Of a stretch of DNA of 64,000 nucleotides, positions 11,154 through 23,307 are shown one piece after another (positions within the stretch are counted from its first letter, which is position 1; the number at the start of each line of letters is the position of its first letter). The stretch comes from Poronia punctata (taxonomy: Eukaryota > Ascomycota > Sordariomycetes > Xylariales > Xylariaceae): positions 1 through 64,000 of the forward strand of contig MU401514.1 in assembly GCA_022579005.1 (NCBI GenBank). Direction: 5' to 3'. Position numbers and translations under genes: made by a program. Below the pieces are notes generated by a model. That model was not told the origin of the DNA and did not search any database. It was given only the letters and a program-made list of their open reading frames with translations.

Positions 11154-11915
11154 CTACAACTTCGCCCTCCTCTCCCCTTCCTCAGAAAGCCTGACCCAAA
11201 TCCCGCCCTCCCCTTCCCCTTCCCCTATAATCTCCACCTCCTGACAATCCTCAACAGGGACATCACTAGCAGCCTGAACAACCACAAAATCCACCGTCTT
11301 CTTCTTCTTCTTCTCTCCCCCTTCATCGTTTCCCCCTGCTAAAGCAATCATGGGAGCATGCCACGTACCAGCTTTATACGTAACAGCCTGATTCCCATTT
11401 GCTATAAAAGCTTTCAGGTTCTTGAGGTCTGGCATTCCCTTCCCCATCCCCATCCCCTTTCCTTTTTCCGGTCCGGGGAAATCTCCATCTTCATCCTTTT
11501 CATCCGACGTAGGCGCCACGACAACAAGATACTTGCCCCCAGCTAACGGGATAAAAGTCTGCGAAGTAAAAGGATGCCTTTCGAGGATTTTAATCTCAAT
11601 CTTTTCCCCTTCCTCTCTAACGCCGCAGATAAAGACGGATATCCGTGGCGTGGCTGCTCCGGAGGGGTATAGATTGCTTGTGGAGGGCGCGATGGCACCG
11701 TAGCGGATTGCTGTTCCTTGGTTGGCGAGGGAGGCGCCAAAGGGGAGGGATGAGATGTCGTTGTTGTTGTTGTTGGTGGTGGTAAAGGGTGTGTTTTGGG
11801 GGGATGGGTTGGAGATTACGTCGCCGAATGGGGAGAAGGCGGTTTGTGTTAGGGGGGTTGCGGGGAGGATTATTGGGTGGTTGGAGACCGGGAGGGGGAT
11901 GGTTTTTATGAGCAT
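11154..11915 (-). CDS. Ureidoglycolate lyase
   Basis: Single exon of 253 residues read from the ATG at 11915. Family features are present in order: TAFSPFGDVI near the N-terminus, an ERHPFTSQTFIPL segment in the cupin-like barrel, and GNQAVTYKAGTWHAP carrying the conserved Trp-His pair. The enzyme splits ureidoglycolate to glyoxylate and urea, the last step of allantoin (purine) breakdown (DAL3 in yeast, AllA in bacteria). It is somewhat longer than the yeast and bacterial enzymes because of low-complexity inserts: an Asn run near residue 50, a Gly-Met-Lys run and a Lys run. The frame stays open upstream to another ATG at 12062, which would add a 49-residue hydrophobic extension; I prefer 11915 because the family starts close to this point. 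The arabinofuranosidase gene lies upstream on the same strand, but no functional link is evident. Confidence 0.85.
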   Translation of the reverse strand: MLIKTIPLPVSNHPIILPATPLTQTAFSPFGDVISNPSPQNTPFTTTNNNNNDISSLPFGASLANQGTAIRYGAIAPSTSNLYPSGAATPRISVFICGVREEGEKIEIKILERHPFTSQTFIPLAGGKYLVVVAPTSDEKDEDGDFPGPEKGKGMGMGKGMPDLKNLKAFIANGNQAVTYKAGTWHAPMIALAGGNDEGGEKKKKKTVDFVVVQAASDVPVEDCQEVEIIGEGEGEGGIWVRLSEEGERRAKL

Positions 11916-12440
11916 TTTTGGGTGATGATGATTTCTTGAGAAGAACTTGATTGAGTATGATGCTTGTGAGACAAAGATGAAGATGAAGATGATGAGGCTG
12001 AAATTATAGAAGCGATTGATGAAGTTAAAGGTGAGAGAGCAAGGCATATCGTGGATTATCATTTGAGGTTAGGTTGGGCTAGTCTAGGTTAGTACACATA
12101 AAGTAGTGTGTAGATGCGCTAAATTGGCCGGCAATCGCGCTGATTCCTAGGCTGAGGGCTTCCAAGCCCACTGTAATAAAGACATCATTGGCGTGTAGTT
12201 GACTGTAATTTATCGCTAAACAGACCCCCCTCATATCGCACATGGAAGTGACAAACTCTACACGTTGAGCCATAAGCTTTACTTCCGAAACCGCACCATA
12301 GGTATTCACACCTACTCATGGTTCGTGATCAAACACACAATGTAAATCAAAAAGTATTTCATTGGGAGGACTAGCCAACTCGAAGATCACACGAATTCCT
12401 CCACTATATCGATGTTTATTTATCAAAATGGGCCATCAAA
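11916..12440. other. Intergenic region between two minus-strand genes
   Basis: About 525 bases hold the promoter of the ureidoglycolate lyase gene and the 3' end of the arabinofuranosidase gene. The in-frame upstream extension of the lyase (to 12062) overlaps it. Short AGGTTAGG motifs occur at 12065-12090. Confidence 0.5.
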
Positions 12441-13955
12441 TCAAGCAAAGCCACTACTGACAACCCAACTCGCGTCGTCATGAAACGCAGAAGCGGCATC
12501 AAAGGTATGAACACCACCATTACTCGCAATATATCCCACATTATCGTAATGTCGGAAATACCGCGTGGGATATCCCCAGGCCCGAATGCTAGTAGTTCCC
12601 GAGCCGGTGAATCCCTTGCCGAGACAAAAAGTGGCGTCTTCGCGCGTCTGCTTCGCCCCGTCCTCTTTGGCAACGGTGAGCACAAAGTCGTAATGCCGGA
12701 GATAACTGCCGGGCGTGTCGACGGATTCGAAAGAGTAGCAATCGGAATTACTCAGGCCGGCTCGCACCGTCCAGGTAGCCTGTTGCTTGAGCGAAGAGCT
12801 GCTGGACGATGTCACCACCTGCGTGTTCACCGTGCTGCCCGAGTGCGCGAGATATCGCGTGTCGTAGCCGGACGTGGTGGCGCGGATGGAGATCTTGGAC
12901 CCTGTCGAAAGCGATGCGCCGTCGGTGTTGAGAGATGTCGTCGCGTACTTGGCGCCCGCGATATCGGCCTGCACGGCATCCTCGGTCGCGTCGGACGGGT
13001 AGCCCGACGTCATGACGCCTTCGTAGAACGTCCCCTGGCCGCTGACGCTGTTGTCGCCGCCGATCCCGAGGATGATGGCGCCTTCTTTGCTCATCGGGTT
13101 GTAGCCCGATTGCGAAGGCCGCGCGCCCTGGTAGACGGTCGAGAGAGAGCCGGATTTGGTGGCGTCGCTTCCCCTGATGGCCCATTTATTCGACGCTCCT
13201 TTAAGGGCGGCGGTAACGAAACGCCATGTGATGGACGGGTTCTCGGCATTGTAACCCGTCTTGGGGCCGGAGAATAGGTTATTCTCGAGATCGGCCATGA
13301 TCCAAGGTCCGTTCCCGCCACCTTTACCCCAGCCCGTGTTGTCGCCGTAGTAGAGGGCCTCCATGTGGCCGTTGCCCGTGTCGAGACTGTTGGTCTCGGC
13401 ATTGCCGTAGTCAAAGCAGCATCCGCCGTTGTAATGCGTGCCGTCAAACACGGCATACATGCCTTCGGCATCATCACCGCGCGCCGTGCCGCTGGGATTG
13501 TTGTTTCTATACCCCGTGCCAGGCGAGACGAAGACGCCGTACGCCTTCTTGCCGTTCAACGTCACGGGCGCACCTGTGGCGCTGGCCAGGTTATCATAAC
13601 CGTTGTCCTCGGGGCCATTGAAACCTCCAGGTGGCGCCCTCGTTAGGTGATTGTCTCGTCCCGACTGGTCGTAAATGATGGAAATAAGACAGGTCGTGCC
13701 GGCGCAGAAGCTATCCTGTGCCGCGGCATTCGCCACCCCACCCGCTGACAGAGGCGAGATGTCGGTCGTCTTACTGTCCGATCCACGCGTTACCTGGTAC
13801 AGAGGGCCGCTGAAAGCGCTATATAACGCTCGCGTGGTGCTGTGTGCCGCGATGCATGGCGTGTCGCCGTTGGCGTAGATGTCGCAGGGTCCGGCAGCCA
13901 CCGTGGCCGCGAGGGCCAGAGCTGTTGCTGCTGCGCAGATGGATCGTCGAAACAT
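12441..13955 (-). CDS. abfB: Secreted alpha-L-arabinofuranosidase, GH54 with CBM42
   Basis: Single exon, 504 residues, close to Aspergillus AbfB in length. A signal peptide covers about residues 1-21 (Ala-rich, cleaved before GPCDIYANGDTPC). The GH54 catalytic domain fills about residues 22-340, and a beta-trefoil CBM42 arabinose-binding module follows to the C-terminus. By comparison with the A. kawachii enzyme, Glu224 (in ADLENNLFSG) is the likely nucleophile and Asp301 (in GGDNS) the likely acid/base; the adjacent Cys179-Cys180 pair that forms a vicinal disulphide is present. The enzyme releases terminal arabinose from arabinan and arabinoxylan outside the cell, which suggests a plant-associated or saprotrophic life style. 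The coding sequence is GC-rich at third positions and intact. A TATA-like sequence (reverse of TATTTAT at 14046-14052) lies about 90 bases upstream of the ATG. Confidence 0.95.
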   Translation of the reverse strand: MFRRSICAAATALALAATVAAGPCDIYANGDTPCIAAHSTTRALYSAFSGPLYQVTRGSDSKTTDISPLSAGGVANAAAQDSFCAGTTCLISIIYDQSGRDNHLTRAPPGGFNGPEDNGYDNLASATGAPVTLNGKKAYGVFVSPGTGYRNNNPSGTARGDDAEGMYAVFDGTHYNGGCCFDYGNAETNSLDTGNGHMEALYYGDNTGWGKGGGNGPWIMADLENNLFSGPKTGYNAENPSITWRFVTAALKGASNKWAIRGSDATKSGSLSTVYQGARPSQSGYNPMSKEGAIILGIGGDNSVSGQGTFYEGVMTSGYPSDATEDAVQADIAGAKYATTSLNTDGASLSTGSKISIRATTSGYDTRYLAHSGSTVNTQVVTSSSSSSLKQQATWTVRAGLSNSDCYSFESVDTPGSYLRHYDFVLTVAKEDGAKQTREDATFCLGKGFTGSGTTSIRAWGYPTRYFRHYDNVGYIASNGGVHTFDAASAFHDDASWVVSSGFA

Positions 13956-16390
13956 TTGTCTTGTCTTGTCTGACTAGTTAACACTACTCTATCTATTTTT
14001 CCACGCAGAGACTAACGGGGAGGGAAATTGGAGGGTCTCGCGTAGTATTTATCTACGCACTAAAAATCTCCCTTAAGCGCTGGGGACGACATACATACCG
14101 ACCGACGATGTATGCCATACTACCTTACCTCACGTGGTTATTTTTTTTCTTGGTCAGGTCCCCCCTCCCCCTCCTGGGGAAGAAGAAGGAAAGACGATAA
14201 CGGTAAAGCTCAGATGGTAAGGTAATGCGTCTAGGTTACAAAATTATAAAAAAAAAAAGTGTTTCGTTGGCCCGAAGTAGCATTGTAACTCTAGGTTGGG
14301 TATTAAACCGAGATCTCTCTCTCTTCCGGAGAGGCTACCAAAAACGGGTCTTCTCTCGCCTATTTCTATCTACCTTGATTCATGATTTGTTTAGATCCCC
14401 GTTTATTTCCTCTGGTAAGTAAAGTGGCAATTTTTAATTTTTTTCTCCCTTCTCTCTCTTCCCCTTTCACCCTCTTGTCTTTACATTCAAAGATCAGAAG
14501 GGGAAAAAAAACAAAGTATACATTTTCTAGTCGGACAAAACCGTAATGCCTACTCGTATGTATTTACTTCCTAACCTAACCTACCTAAGCCAATATAACT
14601 CGCGGCTCCGCCATCCGAAAAGGGGTCGGGGTAGATATCTATGGTATGGATGGAAAATAAAAAGGTCGAGACGAGAACGGAAGGTCGGATTTTGTACGTT
14701 AGGTAAAGTATTACTTACCTACCTACCTACTTTTCCTATAACCTAGGTTAGCGGGGTTTTGAGTCGCATGCATACATACATACTTTACATACCGGAATCT
14801 CTTGACGCTGTAGGTATCTTAACCTACATCTACCTACCTACCTTACGCACTCGTTATTAGCAACACATAACATAATTTGGAGAACGTCGAAACTAAACCT
14901 AGTAAGATTTGTGGCCTCAGTTCTACTACCTACCTAGTACCCTCATTGGCGGTAAAAATTGACTTTTATATGCATGCTGAGATTTGTTGTTTGTCTCAGT
15001 TTGGTATATTTCTGGACAAGCCGAGTAGAAAATACACATAGAGAGGAAAACTTTTTTTGCTGCTGTGGTTCTGGTTCTGGTTCTGGTCCTGGTTCTAGAC
15101 CTGGCAGAATCATATCAGATAATTACCTTACTACCTTAGATAGATTACACCTGCGCATAAATATACCAGGGGAATTCTGATTCCTTACGGGTGCGCATAT
15201 AGAAAATCCATCCATCCGACTCCTCCTGGGGTATGTTACATGTAGGTATGTAATGCGGAGAATTAGTCAGCGGGAAAAAAAAGAAACAAAAAAAAAAGAG
15301 GGTTCGGTAACAGACATACCGCATGTCTGTTTTAGGTTGGTTTACATATATACTATTGCAACTTTGATTTTTTCGTGCTTCGTGGTCTGATTTACTTGTA
15401 AACCTCGGTCGGGTATCAACTTATGTACAAGTTCAGGACCTGATTGAAATGTGAATGTGAATGTGAGCCGAGTTGTTTGTTGCCTGTGCGGTGTAGTCAA
15501 GTCCAAAGACCTGGAAATCGACCATTTTGCATTATTTTCCCTCCTGGTCTCTATTTATATGATCTAGCCGGTAATTGAAATAAGGGCACTATTTCATGAA
15601 CCTCACTCACTGCTATCATATACGCGTATCATGGACTTGATCGTCGAGCAGCCGTTATACAGTACTGACACCGCTGGCTCCAAAGGTACAGCGCAGTTCG
15701 GTTCAAGTTTCAGTGGATCTCCGTGTTCGGCCATAATCCATCATCCGTGAACCCGACACCGTCTTCACCTCACACTTTTCAATTAGGACATTTCAAGTAT
15801 TTTTTGGAGTTTTCTGTATCTTCTCATTCTTCACTCACTAAACTCAACGCGAATAAAAAGATGGCCAACTTCCTTCCTTTCTCCGGCCATCTATACGTCC
15901 CATACCATCCTCTGCCGTATCTGATCATTGGCTCGAAACCCATAAATCAACCCCATTCAGACATCCATCTTCTGATTTTCTCTACTTTGTAAAGTCTTCT
16001 CATTCACTCGACTTTGCAAGGTATTTTTTCTGTTTTCTTCTTCATCTTTTCTTGTCATCATCAGCCGCTCCTCGAATCCACCTGTATCGATTTATGATTT
16101 GTCTCATTCTTGTATCTGGGTACCCGGTCGAGGAATGTGTATCGTAACGCATCGTAGATAATATCATTCCTAAATTAAGAAAAGAATATGTTAGCCAGAG
16201 ATTCAAGCGACAAAGAATATGAACCAATGCAAGTCTAGAGACAACAACTTACCAGTACCAACAAGAGAGACGTGCTTCACAGGGAAAGCTACTCCGTTTT
16301 CCGAAACCCAATATCCTGATGAACCAACCAATTCGGCTCTTCTGTAAGCTTCCAGACGTCCTCACTGGGCACACCGGATGTCAAGTCTTC
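13956..16390. other. Intergenic region, 2.4 kb
   Basis: No supported gene. It contains the abfB promoter at its left side and the 3' end of the DNMT5 gene at the right. Runs of CTACCTACCT occur near 14715-14735 and 14827-14845, and a GGTTCT repeat lies at 15067-15096. A short open frame at 15723-15992 has no recognisable motifs. Confidence 0.5.
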
Positions 16391-19300
16391 CTAAGGCTTT
16401 TCATCGGGTGCACCGCCGGCAGTCGGCATAGCTGACTCGTCTTCGCCTTGATATTCGGGCCAATCCTCGAAATAACAGATTGGGCTTTGATCGGTTTCAC
16501 TTCCGGCCTTGGGACGAATGAAGCATCTTTTGCGTAGCTGGAGAAGGTCTACTTCAAATGAATTGGCGCTCGCGAAATAGTAGACTTGGACATGCTTCTT
16601 CTGGCCGTATCGAATCACGCGACCCTTGGCCTGCTTGACATATTTGTCATAGTCCTCCTGTTTGGTGAAGATGGGAGTATTCGCAAATATGACATGATTA
16701 AAGTCTTGCAGGTTCGAGCCGGATGAATCCTCCGACGTGAGTTGAAAGAGCCGCAACCTTCCAATAGTCTTGATCGCTTTATTATCTTGGTACGAGATTC
16801 CCTCCTCTCGTAGCAATCCGCCTATCTGCTCACAGTGGCGCTTGAACTGCCAAAACAATAGAATCTTATCTTCTGTCGTTTCCAGGATGTTCTTGATCGT
16901 GTCCACGATATGTCTCGTCTTGGAGCTATACCTTCTGTCTTGGGCCGTGGCGGTGATTGGGGACTTGAATATCTGCATCGCCGGAATAGTGCGTTTGGGA
17001 ATCAGGGCCGAGCAGCCACTTCCGGTTGGAAATCTTTTGGATTCTATGTGACCACAAAACGTCACACTCTCATGGCTCTTGCAGATAAAGTGGCCGCATT
17101 CGGGGATGAAAAGAAGAGGTTCGGAACTGGAGTCGCACGCACTACACTTGTCCGAGACTTCGGCCTGGAAGAGGCTTTCTGCCGCAGTAAGCTGCTTTGC
17201 CGTCAATGTGACGTGTTCGACAGCCTTGTTTAGCTTCAAAATGATGTTTGTGATTTCCGATTCCGTTTCAGTGTATGTTCCTCCACGAATCTTGACCATC
17301 TGTAGCAATTGCGGGTAATGGGGTTCGTCCTTTTTCTCATCTTTCCCTTTCCCGTTGCCTTTCCCTTTGGCCCCCTTTTTTGGCTTGGCCTCTGCCTCGG
17401 TTGGCGCTTCGTCCTGCACCGTCCTTTCCGCCCTCCGCAGTGTTACCAGCTCGAGAAGGCGTTCTCGGACTTCATCGATACTGTGTTGAGCAGCAGTTGG
17501 TTCAAGCTCTGCGAGAAGCTGTCTTGCTTCGCCTTCATCCAGGGCTTCGACGATGTCTTCTGTGAGGACATAATAGTCCCATGCACCGTCGCGACGCATC
17601 TTATCAAGATACCTGAAGAGTTGTGCGTCGTCCATTTCTGCCGATAATTGGTTCGCAATATCGCTGGTCCCAAAGATAGACCTCCTGACTGCTTCCAGTG
17701 GTTCGAAACCACCAAAGGCATCGGCATCTCGCTTTAGGATATTTCGGTATAGTTCCGCAATATCCTTGGTAATTGCCAATGCTGATGGATTTGCTTTCAT
17801 CCCAGTGCGTGAGGCTTGCTCTTTGAAGAATCGATCAATAAGCCAAGCGGAGACGTCCGAGATCCTTTTTAGGTTCTCGCCAGCTTTTTCAAGGCAATCT
17901 CTCCGGCGTTGAACCAGGTCCTGGCCATCTCCATAAGCACCACCGCACTCGACAGATGCAACGTACCCCAGAGTTAAGCCGGGAGAGGTAATTCCAGACT
18001 TCTTGACATCGCCCAAATTCAAGTTGTGTCGCGTCGCCAGACTACCCTTTTCCGCATAAGGGTTTTGGAAATCTCTTTGCACATCTAGATATCGTCCTAG
18101 CTCACCGCGGGTCATGCGCGAACAACAAGCTTGTTCGGTAACGCGAATCTTACCCAGACTGGCCTCGTCGTAGGGATTTGCCGTGGCAAAATGCGCAAGG
18201 AATTTGTGTCCCTGATCAACTCTCTCCACAACACTCCGGTCGGAGAATATTTTGCGGTATGAAAGTTGTTCCTCGGTCGAATCCTGTAGGAGTACTCTCG
18301 GGCCCTCAGCAATGAGCGGTAGTCCCGGACACGTCATGACCGGCCTTGCAACGTGGACGTCTAGCGGCTCTGCAAGCTCACACACGGCTCGTAGACTTCC
18401 TGTCGGCGGAGTTGCTGATAAAACCCACTTTGAGCCAGACTTGGCGTTTCTGACAAACGACGTGCAAAATGGGTTCGTGTATGAGGCCTCGTCGAGGATC
18501 ACCCGAGCGAACCTGAAGGCCTCTAGAATCAATAGACCTGCCTCATCCCCAAAGTCCTCTTCTGTCAATGGGCTCACTTCGATATTGTCTAGAATCTGCG
18601 AAGTCGAAGAACCGTTCTCTGTCGCCTTGTATTCGGCGCCGTCCATGATGAATCTATCTGGCGCGGTGGCAAAGAAATCCTCTTGTACTTGGGACCGTAG
18701 GCGTTTCTGGCTGTCCTGTCGCTCCACCACTTTTCGAATTCGGCCGATATTGAAAACGGCCTGGTCAAAGCCACTGACATGTTCACGCAGAGGCCCAAGG
18801 GAGTTTTCATACCAATCTCGGAATGATCCGAGGGTGTTGGGAGGCGGCGTGCCCTTGACCTTGAATATCGCCTTTGGTGGTGCCAAGGTACCAGCGTATC
18901 TTCCGATTGCTTCGTAGTAACTTTGATCAAATAAAGCCTTGCTCACGATAATGACCTTTGCAGCTTTGAACTGCTCTAATAGATCAATCGACAGAGTCAA
19001 TTTTACTCTCTTGGACCGACCTGCAGAAGGTTCATCAATCGGAGCACGACCGAAGGTGCATTGAAGGCCTTTTGATGACATGATTTGGATGATATCTTCT
19101 TTATCCCAACCGAGAAACTTCCTGATTTCGCCGGCCCATTGTTTGACCAGATGTTTCGGCGCGATGACGAGCGTTGCAGCCAAGGGGAGAGTGTCGAGCT
19201 CCCCTGCAGATCGGAGACTCTCGGCTTCCTTCTCGTCGTTTTCACGTTGAACAGCCATAAGCGCAAGAGAAGTGACGGTTTTTCCGTATCCAACATCGTC

Positions 19301-22300
19301 GGCCAAGGCGCCGCCTCGAACAAGCACATCACGTTTCGCAACACCGACAACCCGTGTGTTGAGATGACGAATCGTGCATTCTTCGAATTCGCGTTCTGTA
19401 AATGCCGGTGGATCGCGTTCTCGGCGTAACATCCATGCCAACGAATACTGCTGGGAGTGGCTGAGTCTCAGATTGCCTCGGAAAGGGACCTTGACATCAT
19501 CCAAGTCATGATCGAGTTCGAGAGCCTTGAGTGATTTTCGAAATGGCTCAAATCGCAGGTTCGGAATGTCCAAGGACTCAACTTTGATATCTATGGCTGT
19601 AGTCGTGGAGCTCGTAGTCTGTCGTTCGTCCTTCAGTTTCGGCAGGTATGCGCGGGCTCGATGCATAAGCATGCCCGAGTCGATCTCGTAATGCGCCGAG
19701 ACTACGCAACTGACTCCGCTCTCAGGACCAACTCTTAGCAGAATGCGGAAGGCTTCACCAGCAGCCGCCAAACCATCCTTGAACCTTCTCACTTCATTGG
19801 ACAGACGATAGGGCATGCTTGTAGAGCTGGTGTTCTTCCCAGATTTAGTCTTCTTCGTCGTCAGTTTTGGAAGCCAGTGAATAGTGGGGGGTTTGGGACA
19901 GCAAGATGGGCAATCTGTGGTGTCGATCTCCATCGTGCCTCCAATGTCACAGAGTTTGATATTGACAGGTGCTAGCAGACTGAAGAAAGCTGTGTAATCT
20001 CGGGTTTGGAGAACACTCCATGGTTGATGCTTCTGCTGCCCACGAGTCTGGTACTTCAACAGCATCGCGTAGTTGCTATCGAGTGTGTTCACATCTGCTT
20101 CAACGCTAGCCAGTGTCCTGCTAGGGTGGTCTCGAGCATTCATTGGTGACATATCCATTGGCGGAATATAGACAGAGCCCGGCATCTGCAAGTGCTCGCA
20201 TGTTCCCTGGCTCACGTTGCTCGCCGCCTGCCAGAAACCACTAACAGAGACTTTGACAGTGGTGATATCAGAATGTGGGGTCCAGGAGGGCGGGAATTTG
20301 AGTAGAAAATCACGAAACTCGTGTGTCTCCAGGAAATGGGAGGTGTCAGACACGACATAGCAATCTTCTTCGGCTGGTCCCACGCTCGACGTATCTTTGA
20401 ATAGTCTCAATTTCTGTCCAGACACCAGCAAGTTACGATCCAGGTGGACGTGTAGGCTGTCCTCCGCCGCATCACATTCTGGGTGATGCGCATATGTACC
20501 CTCGATGGACCGGATTTCATCATGAAGTTCGTGGGGGATGAAATCAATATTACCAAGTGCGATATTAACGGAATTGGGAAGACGCGTAAGGCCAATATCG
20601 AAAGATATAGTAGAGAATGACCAGAACTTCCAAGAGCCGCGTTCTGGAACATGCGAGCTAGATAAAGCGGACACAACTTGGCGGCCAAAGGGTCGCACCA
20701 TCTCACGAGGTTTTATTGCAAGATATTTGCACAGATCCGAGCCGCGACCATACCAAGGGTCTAAGAACAAGTACCAAGTGATCGAGTTGTCGGCGATGTC
20801 AGCTCGTAGATTGAAGCACCAGTTGGAATCCTTGGCTGAATAGCATATTGTAACAACTTCTGAAACCAGAACTTCGCAGTAGCGGAACTTGAGCGAAGAC
20901 AAGGACTGGACTACTTCGCTCTCGAGGAAATAGTCGGCAACGGGTCGAAGCTGAATTCGGTCGACGGATGAGTCCAAGATTTCAGTCAGCACTGTCGGGA
21001 AATGTTTCATCATCTCATAGGCTACCATATCGGTCATGACTGGATTTTCAATAGACCCAAAATGTTTGAACTGGTGGACAGGATTGCCCGCACAGCTCCC
21101 ACAGCGAATTGTTCCACAAGCGACACACTGTAGTAGACGCTTGGTGCTGTACTTGGCACCACCATTGCAGTAGCAGTAGCGACGACACCGTTTGAACAGG
21201 TCCAATACTCCTTGCACATCCTTGTATGTAGTCAAGTCGCCATCCCAGGCCACGGTGCGATGTTGATCAAGAGGTTCGGCCACAGTCTCTATCTGGTTAG
21301 CCCAGGTAGCCGATTCGACGGGGGCCAATATCGATGTCTTGGTACGACTCGAATATTTATGCAAGGCCATGATCATAGAGAGAAGAGCAGCTCCCACAAC
21401 CGTCGTGGACATGGCGTTGCCGGCTAGATCTCGAAGCTGATCCTGCGTCTCTCTTGTGAGGTCCAAGTCTTTCAGAGGCATGCCCTGTAGAATGAGTGCT
21501 TCAAACCCAGACACAAGTCTTCCTTCATTCGTAATCATGTTGATCCCCCTTGGTGTCAAGCACCCGATCACGCCGAATTCGGTATTCACATTTCCCCGGT
21601 CGACGTTCTGACTTAGATCAAAGACCTGGAACTTGAATCGCAGATCAAACTGTGCCCCGGGTTTCTTAGCAGCAGTCGGTAGAAGGCACTGATAGTAATA
21701 GATGTCGAGGCAATCCAGGGCTCGTGCCCCCTGGGACGCGAGGAGCAGTCGATCTAGTCTGTCATAGGGCTTCTGAATCTGGGCCAAGTCGCGGCCGGTC
21801 AGAGGACGTTTGTCACCAATGCCAAGAGCCCGGCGAACACGGCGATGTCGCAGTTCACTCCTTTCCCACCCAGAATCCTTCTGGGCTTTGACACCGCCAG
21901 CGATGATCTTTTCCGATTCTTGCTGGCGCGCTCTCATGGTGAAAGCATCGTTGGGCTTCAGCAACCAATCCCTCACAGGTGACGAGGCTCTGCGACTCAA
22001 GTCTTCAAGCTGAGTCGCCCACATCGTGGCCATGGCTTCTGCAGCTTCTGGTCCGCACAGTTCGCAATCGATGGCAATGAGATAACCACGACTTCTCGTG
22101 TGTGGGATGTAGTAATCCTTTGTATCGACGTGGCGGAACACAGACTTATATCCGACCGATGGGAAGTACAGGTCACACATGATGTTCCAAGGTGCGCCTT
22201 GAACGTTCTCGATAAGCACAACCTTTGGGCGGTGTCTGCTTATGTAGCAAATAAGAGAAAGGAACGTCAAGCTCGACGCGCCAAGAAACTCTGCGTTCTG

Positions 22301-23307
22301 GTGAAGCTTCTCTGGCGTGATAGAATTGATCCATCTGCGAAACTCGTCAAGGAAACCAGGACGTAGAAAGGTTCCAGGCTTTCCCGTGCTTGCGCCTCCG
22401 CCTCTTCCCTTGGACTTCTCGATATCTTTGGCACACGACCGAAATTCCTTGAGCAGATTCTCGCCATCTTCCATGGTCCCAAGAGTACTGACACGTCTGG
22501 AACTCAACGTTGAAAAGTCGACGCAAGACGTTCCGGCGACTAGGATGTCAATGTCGCCCGGAATGATACGCATGTCTCCCATGGATGTAGGTCTATGCAA
22601 CCGGTTAGTTTATCTGAACAACAACTATCGACGCATTAGAGGGTGGAAACTAGAGAGGGACTTACGCTGCGCTGTTCTCGGGCACGGCCAAATCTGCCAC
22701 GTTTCGGTATACAATGCTCCCTGGCGCATTGCGGGAGATGTAGGCTTGCTTGAATGGTTCAATCTCGGCGCTAAAAGGGTGCTTGAAATCGATGAGTTTC
22801 CTATCCGTGCTCATGCCCAGTCGTTGATAGGTCTCTTGGATGAGTTTCAGAGCAAAGATTGGCGCCTCCGTCCCAGAGCAAATGGTTGCTACCCGAAAGC
22901 TCATACCACCATTGGCGGCAATATCATCTAGTGTCGGTCTGCATCCCTTTAACATGTCCAAGAAAGCTTCTTGGACGTTTGCGACTGGTGGCAGATTCGT
23001 TGCCAATCCGCGCCTAGATGCGCCATCCCCCGAGGATGTGTCTTCTGGTTCATCGAAGACCTCCAAGTCCTCGACCTCTTCGTCGTCATCTTCCTCTTCC
23101 TCGCTCTCCTCGTTCTCATCGGAGGCATCAGAATGGTCGGCCGCCGTTTCTATTCCACCCGTCAGTTGTTTTGTCATCAATACTATAGAACACATGAATC
23201 TTACCAGCTACAGGAGTTGCTGTGCGAACAGGATTGCGGCGGCCTCGATTCATCCGCGTCCGCGGAGTGGCGGCGTTGGCCAACGGCTGACTTCGTCCTT
23301 GTGCCAT
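16391..23307 (-). CDS. DNMT5-type DNA cytosine methyltransferase with RING and SNF2 ATPase
   Basis: Three exons on the minus strand: 23307-23205, 23149-22666 and 22592-16391. Introns are 55 nt (GTAAGA donor, CTGAC branch site) and 73 nt (GTAAGT). The product has 2262 residues. Order of parts: acidic N-terminus (residues 40-75) with no visible chromodomain; methyltransferase motif I (ATICSGTEAP, 122-131); motif IV TSCVDFS with catalytic Cys219; motif VI Glu-Asn-Val at 324; motifs IX-X about 545-600; a Cys-rich zinc cluster about 667-700; SNF2 Walker A ADDVGYGKT near 1290, DEAS box near 1562 and SAT near 1587; a RING-like Cys/His set near 2014-2055; and helicase motif VI QAKGRVIRYGQ near 2187. 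In Cryptococcus, DNMT5 is an ATP-dependent maintenance methyltransferase acting on hemimethylated CG in nuclear heterochromatin; the same role is inferred here. No frameshift or internal stop was seen. Confidence 0.9.

Noticed and set aside
12480..13277. 265-codon open frame on the plus strand
   Set aside because: It is antisense to the GH54 arabinofuranosidase gene and arises from its GC-rich third positions.
18252..18917. 221-codon open frame on the plus strand
   Set aside because: Antisense shadow of the SNF2 part of the DNMT5 gene, with no domain of its own.
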